From Petunia secreta (lineage: Eukaryota > Streptophyta > Magnoliopsida > Solanales > Solanaceae): DNA of 64,000 bases. The stretch's first letter is position 1; each line of letters opens with the position of its first letter. Shown here in pieces: positions 1-11,875 of the stretch. Made by a program: the position numbers and the translations under genes. The notes below the pieces were generated by a model. The model searched no databases. It saw only the letters and a program-made list of their open reading frames with translations, and was not told the DNA's origin. Where the stretch lies: the NCBI GenBank assembly GCA_029990175.1, contig JARKIP010000005.1, positions 54,053,001 to 54,117,000 of the forward strand, written 5' to 3'.

Positions 1-2006
1 CTAAATATGATCTGAATATAAACTGAAGTTTAACTGAATCTGAAACTGAAAACTGAGTTGAACTATACTGATAAATGACTATAATATGACTGATAACTGG
101 TAACAAGAAACTGGAACTTATAGCTGTCAACTGATACTAGCTCTCAACTGATACTGACATTAAGAACCGGTGGCTGATAATTGAGAACTGAGAACTGCTA
201 CTGAGCTAAAACTGAACTATTATCTGAACTGGTACCTGTCTGGTGTTATGGGCTGTATCCCCCCAAATCAGGTAACCGAACATCTGAACTAGTACCTGTC
301 TGGTGTTATGGGCTGTATCCCCCCAAATCAGGTAACTTAAAACCTGAACTAGCCTCATGTATAATCATGCAGTGCATACTGTGGCTATATACGCGTATAT
401 AACAAACATGGTGGGTGTTATGGGCTATGTTTCCCCAGCCAGTAATATCTAGTCTCTCTGATCAGATTATGTGAATGACACCCGGTCACACTAGGTGTTC
501 AACTCCCGCCTGAACCAGAGGGGCTGTATCCCCAGACGGGTAGTATCACACGCTACCGGACTGTGTGTCCAATGTCCAGCCTCTATGGGGGACTCCAAAT
601 CACACATAACATGATCACAATATAAGCATAAGAATGTATGAGGCATAACCATGTGGCAACAATAGATATAGACTCAAAGGAATGGTAAAAAAACTCTGGA
701 TGGAATTATAGACACAACCTAGAACTCAGAATTTGTCCAACTCTTTGAATTTCTATAAAAATTTCTGCAGAGTTTTCCCTAAAACTAGATGATTCGCAAA
801 AATAGAACCAGCTCTATAATATATATGGGAATGGGTACCCTGATAAACTAATAACATAAACAAATTAAATGGATAACAAAATGAGATGACCAGACAACAT
901 AACAAATTTGCGGATAAAATATTTAGACAGCACCACTGCTCTACATTGTGACCTATTTTGCAGGATCTAAATAAATGTTATAGACTTTATGGTATTTATA
1001 AAAGTTTTAGATATCTGTCTCATAGTTCTAGGAAATCTTAAATCATATCAATATCAAATTTTTACGAAGAGTTATGCTCAAAATACAAGCAATTGTCCGA
1101 AGATAAGAACAATTTTCCAGATTTTAAAAAATTTCGTGTTGCTGTTTTGGACATCTTTCACCGTGGTTATTAGCACTAATTTAAGCACATACACGATTAC
1201 CTTTATTCCATATATGTTCCCCTCAAGAACCACCAAGTTTGGAGCTAATTTCAACTTCAAAAGATACAAAATAAATGCCTTGTCGAAAGAAAGGTTTAGC
1301 CTTACATATCTTTGATGTTTCTTGCTTCTAAACCTTGTTTCCCTTGAATTCCACACCTTCTAACGCTTAAACAAGCTATTATACAGCAGTTAGGTAATTT
1401 ACTTAGCCATGAAGTAATTCTAAAACTCAAGCTATAGACGAAATTGAAGGTAGCATAACGTTACCTTAATGGCGTAGAGCATTTTGACACAATCCGTCTT
1501 CAATTTCGAGTTACGATTGGCATCCTTGCTTCAAAATCATAAAATTTGCTTCAAGACTCATGGAGGAACTATTTATCTCTTGATATTTCTGGAAATGACG
1601 AGATGAGGATAACTTTTCCATTTTATACTTGAAACATTTCAGTTTTAGTCCTCTTTTGCGTTTAGGTCCCTTTTTCTAGCCCGACTTCTGATGGTCATAT
1701 CTTTTATCCAGGCATTGTATGAATAAACCGTCAAAAGTGCTGGAAACTAAACTCCAAGACCTTAAATTTGGTATATGATATACCCCAAAATACCTCATAT
1801 AAAATACAGAATTAATTGTTGAAAAAGCTTCATTACAAGGCAAATCTTTAGTCGGTTTTTCCGCAACTTAAATTTGATTTTTCCCAAAATTTATATTCAA
1901 CATATAAACATTATATATGGTCATATTATGACTTTAAACTCACTTAAATAATTTTTAAAATGTCGTTAGAATGATATACGTCACTTTAGACATATGGGGT
2001 GTAACA
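1..2006 (-). mobile_element. Partial LTR of Tekay-type Ty3/gypsy element, inverted, cut by window edge
   Basis: Read on the minus strand, this segment matches the LTR that starts at 20948. It shares the terminal TGTTACACC at its boundary (2006), the block around 440-600 (matching 22370-22560) and the stretch near 1 that matches about 22885. It is therefore a second, oppositely oriented copy of the same LTR family, missing its far end beyond position 1. No internal retrotransposon region is visible, so it could be the first LTR of an element lying to the left or a solo or truncated LTR. The match is by eye. Confidence 0.85.
223..352. repeat. 60-bp tandem duplication inside the LTR
   Basis: Two nearly identical 60-bp units (223-282 and 283-342) plus a short third start. 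Each contains the block GGTGTTATGGGCTGTATCC. The homologous LTR at about 22620-22690 has only one copy, so the duplication is specific to this copy. Confidence 0.8.
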
Positions 2007-2220
2007 TTTAGGGGTGGGGGTAGGGGAAGCTTAGTATAGAGGGGGTGTAAGTGGGGGTTAGGGGGGGGGAAATAAGGGTGTTAGATTAGTATTTGTATGT
2101 GTTGAGAAGAAAATATTTTTCCTCTCTTTGAAAAAAAATGATTAGTCTAGGGAAATATTTCTATGTAACGAAACATGAGAAAATGAGAAAATATTTTTGT
2201 TCCCCATACCAACAGACCCT

Positions 2221-2871
2221 TAGGGTGTTTAATATAAAAGAAAACATCTTCCAAAAAATATTTTCGATTTTCTTATATTTGGTTGGCTTAGAAGTTTGAA
2301 AAATATTTTCCACAAAACTCAATTTTCTTTAACGAGAGAAATATGACTTCCTTAATAAAAGAAGGAAAAACAAGTAAAAAATATTTTCCCCAACCCTTTC
2401 CACCCCACCTCACCCCTACCATCTCTTATCCATAAAATGGACTTTCTCACTCTTTCTTGTTGTCTAGATTCAAATCTAGACATGTCCCCAAATGTTTAAA
2501 TGACTTGACGGAGCGATACATTAGTTGGTTTCCTCTTCTCCTTACCTTTCTACTTCCAGTGAATTCACATACATTAGATCTTAACTTAGCGGCGAACGAT
2601 TGACGAACAACGACTTCAAAGGCTGTGAAGGAAAATGAGAAATATCTTTGGCTATGACATAGGAATTTGATTGAGTGGGTGAGAATTTGGGAGTAGGTTG
2701 GGTGGTGATGGGAGGATGAAGGCGTATTAGAAAGAAATTTTATTTTTTTACTATTTAGCTATCAAATACCAAAATATAATACAACAAAGAAAATTACTTA
2801 CTTTTCTAAAAATTATTTTTTGAAAACTTTTTTTGTAGAAAAAAATTTCTTTCATCGCAAACACACCCTTA
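2221..2871. mobile_element. Candidate MITE-like element
   Basis: The left edge reads TAGGGTGTTTAATATAAAAG. The right edge, reverse-complemented, reads TAAGGGTGTGTTTGCGATG, followed on both sides by A-rich sequence with AAATATTTT-like motifs. This imperfect terminal inverted repeat, the roughly 650-bp size and the lack of coding capacity fit a non-autonomous DNA transposon. The target duplication is unclear. The stretch 2007-2220 next to it ends in a similar inverted edge and may be a fragment of a second copy. Confidence 0.4.
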
Positions 2872-3107
2872 ATTACGTCAATAAGATGGACAAAATAAAC
2901 TCTTATATTCGGGGTAGGTTTAAAATAGTCCATTAAATACACCTTAATGCAGTTTTGATCATATATATTTACAAAACTAGATGCACTTTGCGTGATAGTA
3001 AATACTAAGAATAGTGAACTATAACGAAAACTAAAAAGTCGGTCTCTCTCTAAAAAAATTCTCTCCTACTTCTCTCTAAAAAAATTTATACACCTTCATT
3101 CCAAACA

Positions 3108-3925
3108 ATGGAGATTGATCAAGACATTGATTACTTGGAACATAATATACCACAAAAACCACCAGATAAATCAATGCAAAATCCTGTTGAACCTACTAAA
3201 CCTACCTTCGCTGACAAATTGAACTCAATAGTTCCAATTAAGAACCAAGCATCATCTGGTATCCTAAAAGAACATATTGATATTTTTGATACTCTTGATA
3301 TAAATATGGATACAAATATGGACGCTCTAGACAATGGTGATGTTATCTCATTATCTAAATTGGACATGGAAAGACTATCGTCCATGGAAATTTTCTCTCA
3401 TTGTAAAACTCTTTGGACGAAAAATGAATCATCAATATCTTAAAACTAAAATTACACAACTATGGAAGCCTACAAAAACTTTATCATTAATTGATCTTGG
3501 TGCTGATTATTACATTATTAAGTTCCTTAATGAGGAAAATTTCATCAAAGCACTTTAAAATGGACCATGGTTCATAAATAGTTTTTTCCTATATATTGAG
3601 ATGGGAACCAAATTTTATGGCTTCAACTGCCAAAACAACATACTCATTTGTCTACCTGAACTTCTAACATAATTTTATGATGAAGAAATTCTTACAAGGG
3701 TTGGAAACAAGGTTGGAACATTTATTAAAAGTAGACACATGCACATCCTCAACTTTAAGGGGACGTTATGTCAGGATTTGTGTGGAAGTACCACTCAAAA
3801 TTTCAGTTGAACTTATGTTCAAATAGGACAACACAAATAAAAAATTAACTATGAGGGAGAGGGAGTCCTATGCCATGAATGTGGCAGATTAGGACACAAG
3901 ACATAAATGTGTCTGCATGCCAACA
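3108..3925 (+). pseudogene. L1 LINE ORF1 (DUF4283/zinc-knuckle RNA-binding protein), 5' part
   Basis: The ORF1 protein of plant L1 elements binds the element RNA. It starts with the ATG at 3108 (MEIDQDIDYLEHNIP). After a frame change near 3430 it continues with a DUF4283-like region (LWKPTKTLSLIDLGADYYIIKF) and, near 3865-3910, a CCHC zinc knuckle of the form CHECGRLGHKT-x-MC. Several stops (for example at 3556 and in the knuckle at 3904) and at least one frameshift make it a pseudogene. It is cut at 3928 by the CACTA terminus. The Pro/Gln-rich C-terminal part seems to resume after 8040. Confidence 0.75.
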
Positions 3926-3947
3926 ATTACTACTAGAAAAACATCCT

Positions 3948-4316
3948 ATAGCATCGGTTGTAAAACCGTTGTAATAGACCCCAAAATCATTTCAAAATAT
4001 CTAATGCAACAGTTTCCACCCGTCGTAGCCCAGAATGTTGCAATAGGTCTAAAGCAACGGTTTTGTGCGACGGTTTTATTAACCATTGCAATTTACCTAT
4101 CTATTACAACAGTTTTTTATCAATCGACTTCCCTATTTATTGCAACGGTTATTTACTCAAATGCAACAGTTATACCATCGTTGCAATAACATTGATGCAA
4201 CGGTTGTTGGCGTCATCGTAAATTTTATTTTAACGCTATTATAACAGTTTGTCTACACTATTGCAACAGTTTAGAAACACTATTGCAACAGTTTGTATAA
4301 ATTGCTGCTACAATTT
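3948..4316. repeat. CACTA subterminal repeat array
   Basis: At least ten copies of a motif close to TTGCAACGGTTT or TTGCAACAGTTT, in both orientations, are packed into the first 370 bp inside the element end. Examples lie at about 4050-4070, 4140-4150, 4195-4210, 4260-4275 and 4280-4295. Subterminal arrays of this kind bind the small transposase subunit in En/Spm elements. That role is inferred here from the family. Confidence 0.75.
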
Positions 4317-5154
4317 GGATTCATATATATAGTTTATTAAACTGCAATTGAAATATCAAAGAAGTTTATAATCAACACAATCATAATCCACGAATCCACG
4401 TAGTTTATCCATATATATATAACATCAAAATATCACTAATTAATTGGTTTGTTAAATTTAATAGTTGAATACATATATATTAGCAAAAACTTCAGTTTTT
4501 ACACACACACGATCATTTCTTCACCATTATTCTAGCACCCTTTAAGCCAATACTGCTCTTAAGTAAGGTCGATCTCTCCATCACTGTCTTCCAACACCTC
4601 GTATTTATTTGATTCACCCACAAAACCATTAAAAAAACCAAGACTATGGTCATTGCACAACTAATTCAATAAACACATAAAGTTTAGCAACATGAATGAA
4701 GTGACACAATGTTATACTATGCCAAAGAAACATCATAGCAGTAGCAACAATACAAAGGGATAAAAGAATCAATAAATCTACTTCAATTAGGTGATTTTTT
4801 AATGAGATGGTAGGCTAAGTATAGTATTTGTTGAAAATTAGTTTAGTCTCTTCCATTCGAATCAGTATGGCCATCATTTTAGACCTGACATAGCTAAAAA
4901 GATCTTTAACACAAGAGAGGGCTCAATTTGCTGGCTGAGAATGTATCGCAAATCATACTTTGATATATGCAACACCAAAACCAGCACAAGAAGTACTAGT
5001 ACGAGGACATTCATATTATCTACTGCCACTCGACAAAGAATATAGTAGCAACAACAGTAGTGAAAATAAAAAAAGTTATGGCCAAGATTGAAATAGGACA
5101 TGTAAGATCAAACAGCGTTCCTCAAATCCAAAACTTAGTGGTTGCCCATATAGA
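4317..5154. other. CACTA interior without recognisable gene
   Basis: AT-rich DNA between the subterminal repeats and the small open frame at 5155. I see no conserved coding segment, structural RNA or internal repeat here. Confidence 0.5.
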
Positions 5155-5448
5155 ATGTTATTTGATAGTCAAGGATTAGTAAAAAGGTCTTATACAGAGG
5201 CATTATATTGTTACAACAACTTCAGCAATAGCCGCAGTCACAGCCAGAGCAAAAAGAGGAGCAGTGGTGGATTTTGGAAAGTGAAGCTGGTGATTAGTCC
5301 CAAACAATTAGTGGAGATTTTGTCACAAGAGACTTCCACTCAAGAGTTGATTGAGAGTGTAAGAACTGTTGCCAAATGCGGCAAAACTGGAGTCATCACC
5401 TCCTCTGCCAACTCTGTTGGCACCTTTTCAGATCAATGGAGTCTCTAG
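5155..5448 (+). CDS. Small uncharacterised plant protein inside the CACTA element, possible captured gene
   Basis: A 97-residue frame with ATG at 5155. It has a Ser/Arg/Lys-rich stretch (residues about 25-38) and then a well-formed amphipathic segment, FWKVKLVISPKQLVEIL, followed by TQELIESVRTVAKCG. This pattern resembles a family of short, intronless plant proteins of unknown function that I recall only by its WKVKLVISPxQLxxIL core. The frame is intact, on the opposite strand to the transposase, and bounded by non-coding DNA. It may be a host gene piece captured by the element or a host gene the element flanks. No function is assigned. Confidence 0.5.
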   Translation: MLFDSQGLVKRSYTEALYCYNNFSNSRSHSQSKKRSSGGFWKVKLVISPKQLVEILSQETSTQELIESVRTVAKCGKTGVITSSANSVGTFSDQWSL

Positions 5449-6742
5449 AGCAGTAGAAACACTTCCTCTTCTAAAGATGCCTTATTCTCATTAGATTAGA
5501 TATAAGAGTACTCTCGTTGTTGTTTTTTTTTTTTCTTCTTTTGCATCTGTTTTACTGTATTCTATTTCTGTCACCTCAATATGCAAATATATCAAGCCAT
5601 ATTTTTATCACAATTTTTCATTGGTTAACTGTCTATGATGTCATGATGTTTTACACAAACTGGAGATTGCATGTGTGCAACCTAGAGAATAACCACTTTT
5701 CATACTAACTTCTAATTCCTGAGAAATAAATTTTTGCATGTATGCAACCTAGACAAGAGCCACTTTACATTTTATCTTTTCCTCAAAAATAAAAACAGGT
5801 AAAGTACTAGAATTAAATTGTTGAGCTAAGTAGATTATCTATTTAAAGTTCAATCTTGACCATAAATCTGCAACTGCTAGAACATTTAAGGTAAAAAAAA
5901 TGAAATAACCGGGATTTTTTGCTTCAGTCGGCCTTGCTTTTTTATTAATTTCTACTCCTATAATTCTAGTCAATTGAAGTTAGGTAATTTAGTCAAACTA
6001 GGATACTCAAGATTTCTACAAACACTTCTAAAATTTCCTTAAAAGTCAATAATCCGCTAGCTTTCCACGTTTACCGGTGAACTACATAATCTACTGCCTT
6101 TACTAGAACAAATTGATCATCTCTGCATCTCTATGGTCAGATTCTTTAGTTATTAACAAGGGCTCTTCGAGGCGTTTTTTTTTTCAATCAGGTTGGAGTC
6201 AGAGGCACTGTTTTATCCCCTGTTGCCTATGTTTCTCAAGAAATCAGGCTCATGTAATTGGATCTAGTACTAGGATAGAGGAACGATTAGGTGTAGGGGA
6301 GAACATTTGAACCTCTAATGAGGTTTCTATAAATGGCAGTTCACTCTTTAAGCAAGGAGATGAGCATCAAGGCGTAGTAAATGATCCTCAGGGAATTAAA
6401 CTGGCTTCAGCTCCTATAATTGAGTCCCAAGTGAATGAAAGGGACTTCCACAGCAACAAGGACCAAAGCCAGTTTCCCCCCTTCTTCCCAGACCAACAGT
6501 GTTCACCAGTTTGTCATTTCCTGAGGTATCTTCCAACTATGAAAGGGTTAAAGAGTTGGCATATATATGAGTCTATTAATGGGGCACAACCAAAAGCTGC
6601 GACTGTAAAAAACCTTCTTCACCACAATAACCAGATCTCCCAAACACAATTTATTACCAAACAAACTACTGAAGGGGTTATAAAAGGGTGTGCTAACCTC
6701 GATTATTGCTACCGACAGACAGGCGAATGGATTGGATGAATA
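5449..6742. other. CACTA interior, one unassigned open frame
   Basis: Mostly AT-rich non-coding DNA. A plus-strand frame at about 6310-6739 is open for over 130 codons (contains NERDFHSNKDQSQFPPF) but matches nothing I know. It could be a captured fragment or chance. Confidence 0.35.
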
Positions 6743-8030
6743 GTTGCCTGGTGTGCTGCTATCTTATCAAGATCTAAATCTCCATTAGGATTTCGAAGTT
6801 CAGCAATGAGTTCTGCAGTAATTTCTCGTTGCATTGCTGCCTTTCCTTTTGCAAACTTTTCCTCCATTTTTTCATCATCTCTTGCATGTTTTTCTCTTGA
6901 TCATTTGTTGCACTTGAAGATGATTGAATATGTCCCAGTTGAAAATGTCACACTTGAAAATGTCCCACTTGATCAAGTGCTGCGACTGTAGCACTTGAAG
7001 ATGGTTCAAGAAAGGAGAAGGCAGAAACAAGTGCTCAACTTACCTGAACCTTATCCGGGTTCCAATATTTCAGGAGTTCTTTAAATACAAACTCTGAAAC
7101 ATTTTCCGGCCTATTTTCCAGTCGCGTTGCATCGGTATTATAAGCAGTAAAGTGATTATTTTTTAGAATATACTTGTACCTTCTCCAGGCAGAACCAATT
7201 GATTCATATTTTGTCTACAATTAGTTTAAACAGGTGAGCACATAAAGTCAAAACTCATTTCAAGCAAAGATTAAACAATGAGAACTTCAAACCTTGGTAT
7301 ATTCACACAAATCATCTTTGGTGTCCATCTTTTTTTAATCAGTTACATCTAGAGGTAAAAAGGTAGGGTTCCTTGCCAATGTACCGAAGAAGCTGCTAAA
7401 CTCTGTTACAACATCAGGAGTAGGACCAACAGGTTGATCCTTCTCATTTAATACAATCAGTTTACTCTCATTCCGTGCATGTACATGTTTCGTTTGTGTT
7501 CTACATCTCTGTCTTTTCTTAGTAGAAAGACCTACTATAGTACCAATTAAAATAGACATAAAATCACTATAAAGATCACTATGCCAGATACCAAATACTA
7601 TTAGTTGAATCACTATACTTCATATAAAAAAAATAGTAACAAAAAATTAGGTAAGCAAGATAAGATGATTCAACTGATAAGTAAAATCCATATGTTCTTA
7701 CCTTGTTATTCACATTCTTCATTGGAAGTAGGCAGAGAATCCTGTTGCACCTGTTTCTATACTGTCCGTACCTGGATTCCTACCTCTTTCTCTACCGGTC
7801 AGGTATGCATTCCTACCTCATGATGTGGTAGTATTTGTAGTTGCTCTTCAATAGTATTTGACATATGCTCTTTAGTTCCTCTAGTGTTAGAGCTAGCTGG
7901 AACAAATTTTCTTTTGGTCAACCATAAATTTTTTTGTCTCTCTACCAAATAGCGCATAGTTCCTGCATTAATATAGGTTGAGTTCTTTCTTTTTCTCTTC
8001 GATTTTGAAGACCCTTCCTGATTAGGTCAA
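6743..8030 (-). pseudogene. CACTA transposase (Ptta/En/Spm family), degenerate, exons visible
   Basis: Minus-strand gene pieces. An upstream part at about 8030-7800 encodes SKRKRKNSTYINAGTMRYL. A conserved exon at 7613-7293 encodes KHVHARNESKLIVLNEK and FSSFFGTLARNPTF, then after a disruption near 7335 DTKDDLCEYTK, ending at an AAG/GTTTGA donor. The next exon (7214-7044) encodes WRRYKYILKNNHF and FKELLKYWNPDKVQ, bounded by TTGTAG and CAG/GTAAGT splice sites. A last part (about 6990-6743) is a charged helix (KMEEKFAKGKAAMQREITAE). The WRRYK and LLKYWN motifs are typical of plant Ptta/En/Spm transposases. Stops near 7335 and a frameshift near 6930 argue against function. Confidence 0.7.
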
Positions 8031-8040
8031 CTGGATCAAG

Positions 8041-8523
8041 CAGGAACATGCCACCACTCATGAACATGCAAACACCAATGAACATGCAGCAAACATCAGT
8101 GAGCATCTAACAACAACAAGAAATGAATCTGGATCAGGAGGAAATGGAGGAAGTACCACCACAACAAGACCCACCACCACACCCAATGAATCTCAATGCA
8201 CAAGAACCCAAAATAGAAATGCAACAACAAGACCAAGCACAGAACAAAATACTGGAGGACCTACATGCCATATACTCAAGCCTTAGAGAGATAACCATAA
8301 TATTGTTCAAAGAAATAGTGGAAAAAAATTATGTGCTATTTCGCCCAACCACACTATTCAAATACTCACTAGATCTAAGGTACCAAGATAATCAACGAGT
8401 GGCCAAATATACTATGATCCTAAGCTCAACACTGAGGGCCAATGTGAATCCTCCATAGGAGAACCAATTGAACCCACCCCTGAACTAGAATTTACAAATG
8501 AATAAGGCCAAGTACTTCATGAT
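8041..8523 (+). pseudogene. L1 ORF1 C-terminal region, degenerate
   Basis: After the CACTA element the sequence is His/Asn/Thr/Gln/Pro-rich (MNLDQEEMEEVPPQQDPPP at 8123) with several overlapping open frames, as is usual for the variable tail of plant L1 ORF1. It ends just before the ORF2 start-like DIRGANNENF. Assignment rests mainly on position. Confidence 0.45.
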
Positions 8524-11500
8524 TTGGACATAAGAGGAGCTAATAATGAAAACTTTAGACGTAATTTTAGGTCTGGATTAAATTATCATAAGTCATGCCT
8601 AGTAGTTCTTTTAGAAACTCATATGACTGACCATGAAAGGATTATAGATGAATTTGAATTTAATGGGATGATTGAAGCACCTCTAGATGTATGTTTGGGT
8701 GGAATTGTCATTCTTTGGAACAATCAGATTGTTTATATAAATGATGTCTACATGAGTGGACAAGACATACATGCCATGGTTAAGGTACTCCAAAACCCCT
8801 ATATTTTTTTATTTCTGCTATTTATGCTAGTAACAATTATCTAGATAGATTAAAACTGTGGAATAGCCTTATTAGCATTAAGAAATTATATAATTTGCCT
8901 TGGCTTTTAAGTGGTCATTTCAATGAGGTTCTCACCACTAATGATAAATTTGAGGGGGGGGGGGGGTCGCCCTATTAACACTAGTCGTAGCTCAACATTT
9001 TTAGAAATTGTATAAATGAATGTAAGCTCCAAGGCTTGGGATATAAAGGTGGGAAATATACTTGGACTAACAAACAATCAAATGGTCGTCTAACTTTAGA
9101 ATGTCTGGATAAATGTTTTGCTAACGAAGAATAGATAGAATTATTTCCTGATGCTTTAGTTACTCATCTCCCATGAACATATTCTGGTCACTCTCCTTTG
9201 TTAGTTCAACTTAATAGGCCTCAAATTGCAACTTCTGAAAAACCTTTTCATTTTGAAAAGATAGTGGTGCAACCATCCAAATCTAATTGATGTTGTTGCA
9301 CGTTCATGGAATCATACTACAAAGTTTCATGAAGGTGTGAGGAAATTTCAACAAAATGTGTGTAGATGGAATTCTGAATATTTTGGCAACATTTTTAAAG
9401 AGAAAAAAATTATACTTGCCAGGCTACAAGGTATTCAAAATTCTCCAAAATATTACACGAGTTTTTTTCTCCAAAGTTTGGACAAAAAACTCCAAAATAA
9501 TTTTGATAATATTTTAAAAAATGAAGAAAATTTTTGGAAAATGAAAGCTCGTGTTAATTGGTTAACCAATGGTGACGCCAACACAAGTTTCTTTCATGTC
9601 ACTACTCTCAATAGGCGTCAATCAAATCTTATTTCTTTTATTAAAGATGACACAAGCAATCAATTTTTTGCTCAAACTGAAATTGAAAATCATATTTATA
9701 AATATTTTGAAAATCTCTTTCAAACTGAACATGTCATTTCCTACAAAATTCATGGTCTATCAAATGATAAATCCTTATCTAGTCATATAGCTAGAATAGA
9801 ATCTTCTATTGATGACAAAGAAATTTTTTGTACTCTTGCCTCTTTCAAACTATTCAAAGCACCTGGTCACAATGGCTTGCATTCCTTCTTTTTCACAAAG
9901 TATTTGAATATAGATGGTCATTCCTTTCTAAAACAATGTCATAAAATTTTTGAATCTTGTAAGATAATAAATTAAATGAAACATACCTATACTTAATTCT
10001 AAAATTTGAGAATGCTAATGACTTTAGAAATTTTTGACCTATTGGTTTATGCAATACCATTTACAAAACCATCATAAAGATGATTGCAAATAACATAAAA
10101 TCATATCTTAGCTAGATTATTAGTCCATGTCAAAGTAGCTTCTTGAAAAATAAGAGAACATCGGACAATGCCATTATCATTCAAAAAGTGATCAAGACTT
10201 TTAAACATAAAACAGGTGCCATTGCTGCCATGCTTCTAGAGATAGACCTAGAAAAAGCTTTTGATAGGCTTGTATGGTCATTCATTTACAAGACTCTTTA
10301 ATATTTCAAATTTCCAGCTAAAATCACAGCTCTAATCATGTCTAGTGTTTCCACATCCTCTATAGCCATCCTTGTGAATGAAAAAAAATATCAAATTTCT
10401 TTAACCCTACTAGGAGAATCAGACAAGGTGATCGCCTACTCTACATTTTTTATCCTTTGTGTTGAAATGCTTTCTAGATCCATAAATAGTGAAGTGGCAG
10501 CTGGGAACTAGGATGCTATCAAAATATCTAAGAACGGGCCCAAATTTATCTCACCTTTTTTTTTTTTTTGCAGATGACCTTATTTTATTTTGCTGTGCTA
10601 ATAGTAAAAATTGTGAGGCCATTAATAATACCTTATCCTCTTTCCGTAAACAATTTGGACAAAAGATCAACCACACAAAATCAAGAATTATATTCTCCAA
10701 TAATTATGATGATACACTTAGAGAAATATTATCTCATGATTTAAAGTTTAAACAAAGTCCAAATTTTGGGAAATACCTTGATTTCCTCATTTTTGACAAA
10801 AAGACAAAGGCTAAGGATTTTCAATACATCATTGATAATATGCAAAACAAGTTGGCTAGTTGAAAATAAAACATCTCAACATTGCTGGCTGTGCCACACT
10901 GTTCAAAGCTACACTAAACTCACTTCCAAACTATGTAATGCAATACCACAAACTCTCCAAAAAAGTTTGTAACAACATTGATAAAACCTAATGAGACTTT
11001 ATTTGGGGATCAACTCCTGAAAAATCAAAATTTCAGCTCATAAACTGGAACACCATGACCATACCTAAAAAAGAAAGAGGATTAGGTATAATCAAGGCTG
11101 AAACAAAGAACTTAGCACTTTTGACAAGCTTGGTCTGGAGACTTATGAAAAATTCTTCTTCTTTGTGGGCTAAAACTTTGATTGCAAAATACACTTCCAC
11201 AAACCCTAACACTGGTAATTTCCACACAAAATACTTTTATAATGGAACATGTAAAATATTCTCATAGGGTTTGAAATTTGTAAGAAAGGAATATATTGGT
11301 CCATAGGTGATGGGAAAAATATCAACTTATGGCATACAAAGTGGATACCACATCACAATATTAGAAACTCCATCCAAGATCCTCTAAATAAGTGTGAGAA
11401 AAACCTAAATATCTCTACTTTAAATAATAAAGGCAAATGGAATCGTGATAGTTTATCATTCTGCCTCCCAGATGAGATCAAAAGCAAAATCACTTCGGCC

Positions 11501-11875
11501 TATTTACCAAATTTCCCAAACCAAAAAGACCAACTCAAATGGAAACTCAATAAGAATGGCCTTTTTACAACTCAAAGTGCCAGAAGCTTAATTGATAGCA
11601 TCCCTACGAACCCTAGCAAAGACTTCAAGTTGATATGGAAACTCCAAACTCTCAACAAGATAAAACATTTTCTGTGGCTTTGCTACCATGATAAACTTCC
11701 TACAAGAGGGTACTTGCATCACATTGACATTAACATTAATCCTAAATGCCCTTCATGTCCCACTGAAGATGAAAACATTCCTCACATTTTTCTCCATTGT
11801 TCTCATGTCACAAATAAATGGATAGAACTTCAAATTAACATCTCTAACTGTTGGGATATACTAATAACCATGTAG
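8524..11875 (+). pseudogene. L1 LINE ORF2: endonuclease and reverse transcriptase
   Basis: ORF2 nicks target DNA and reverse-transcribes L1 RNA. Visible in order: an apurinic-type endonuclease start (DIRGANNENF, LLETHMTDHERI, GGIVILWNN at 8524-8760); the EN-RT linker with WLTNGDANTSFFH (about 9558-9597); RT motifs including the EIDLEKAFDRL-like block near 10243; FADDLILFC with the catalytic FADD at about 10564-10590; IPKKERGLGI (11060-11090); and the zinc-knuckle-like CPSCPTEDENIPHIFLHC near 11750-11805. Stops and frame changes occur about every 300-600 bp. A run of G residues at 8947-8957 disrupts one frame. The gene is interrupted after W-D-I-L by the insert at 11865. Confidence 0.8.

Larger units (their letters stand above)
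3928..8040 (-). mobile_element. CACTA (En/Spm) DNA transposon, right-hand terminus not found
   Basis: The left terminus reads tACTACTAGAAAAA, which is the CACTA-type end with the first C changed to T. It is followed by dense subterminal GCAACGGTT-like repeats and, on the minus strand, by exons of a Ptta/En/Spm-type transposase (6743 to about 8030). The element sits inside L1 ORF1, which resumes after about 8040. I could not find the opposite CACTA terminus or the 3-bp target duplication, so the right boundary is inferred from the return of L1 sequence and may reflect a deletion. Confidence 0.7.

Noticed and set aside
2751..2942. Minus-strand 63-codon frame upstream of the L1 element
   Set aside because: AT-rich, overlaps the MITE edge, no homology or start context.
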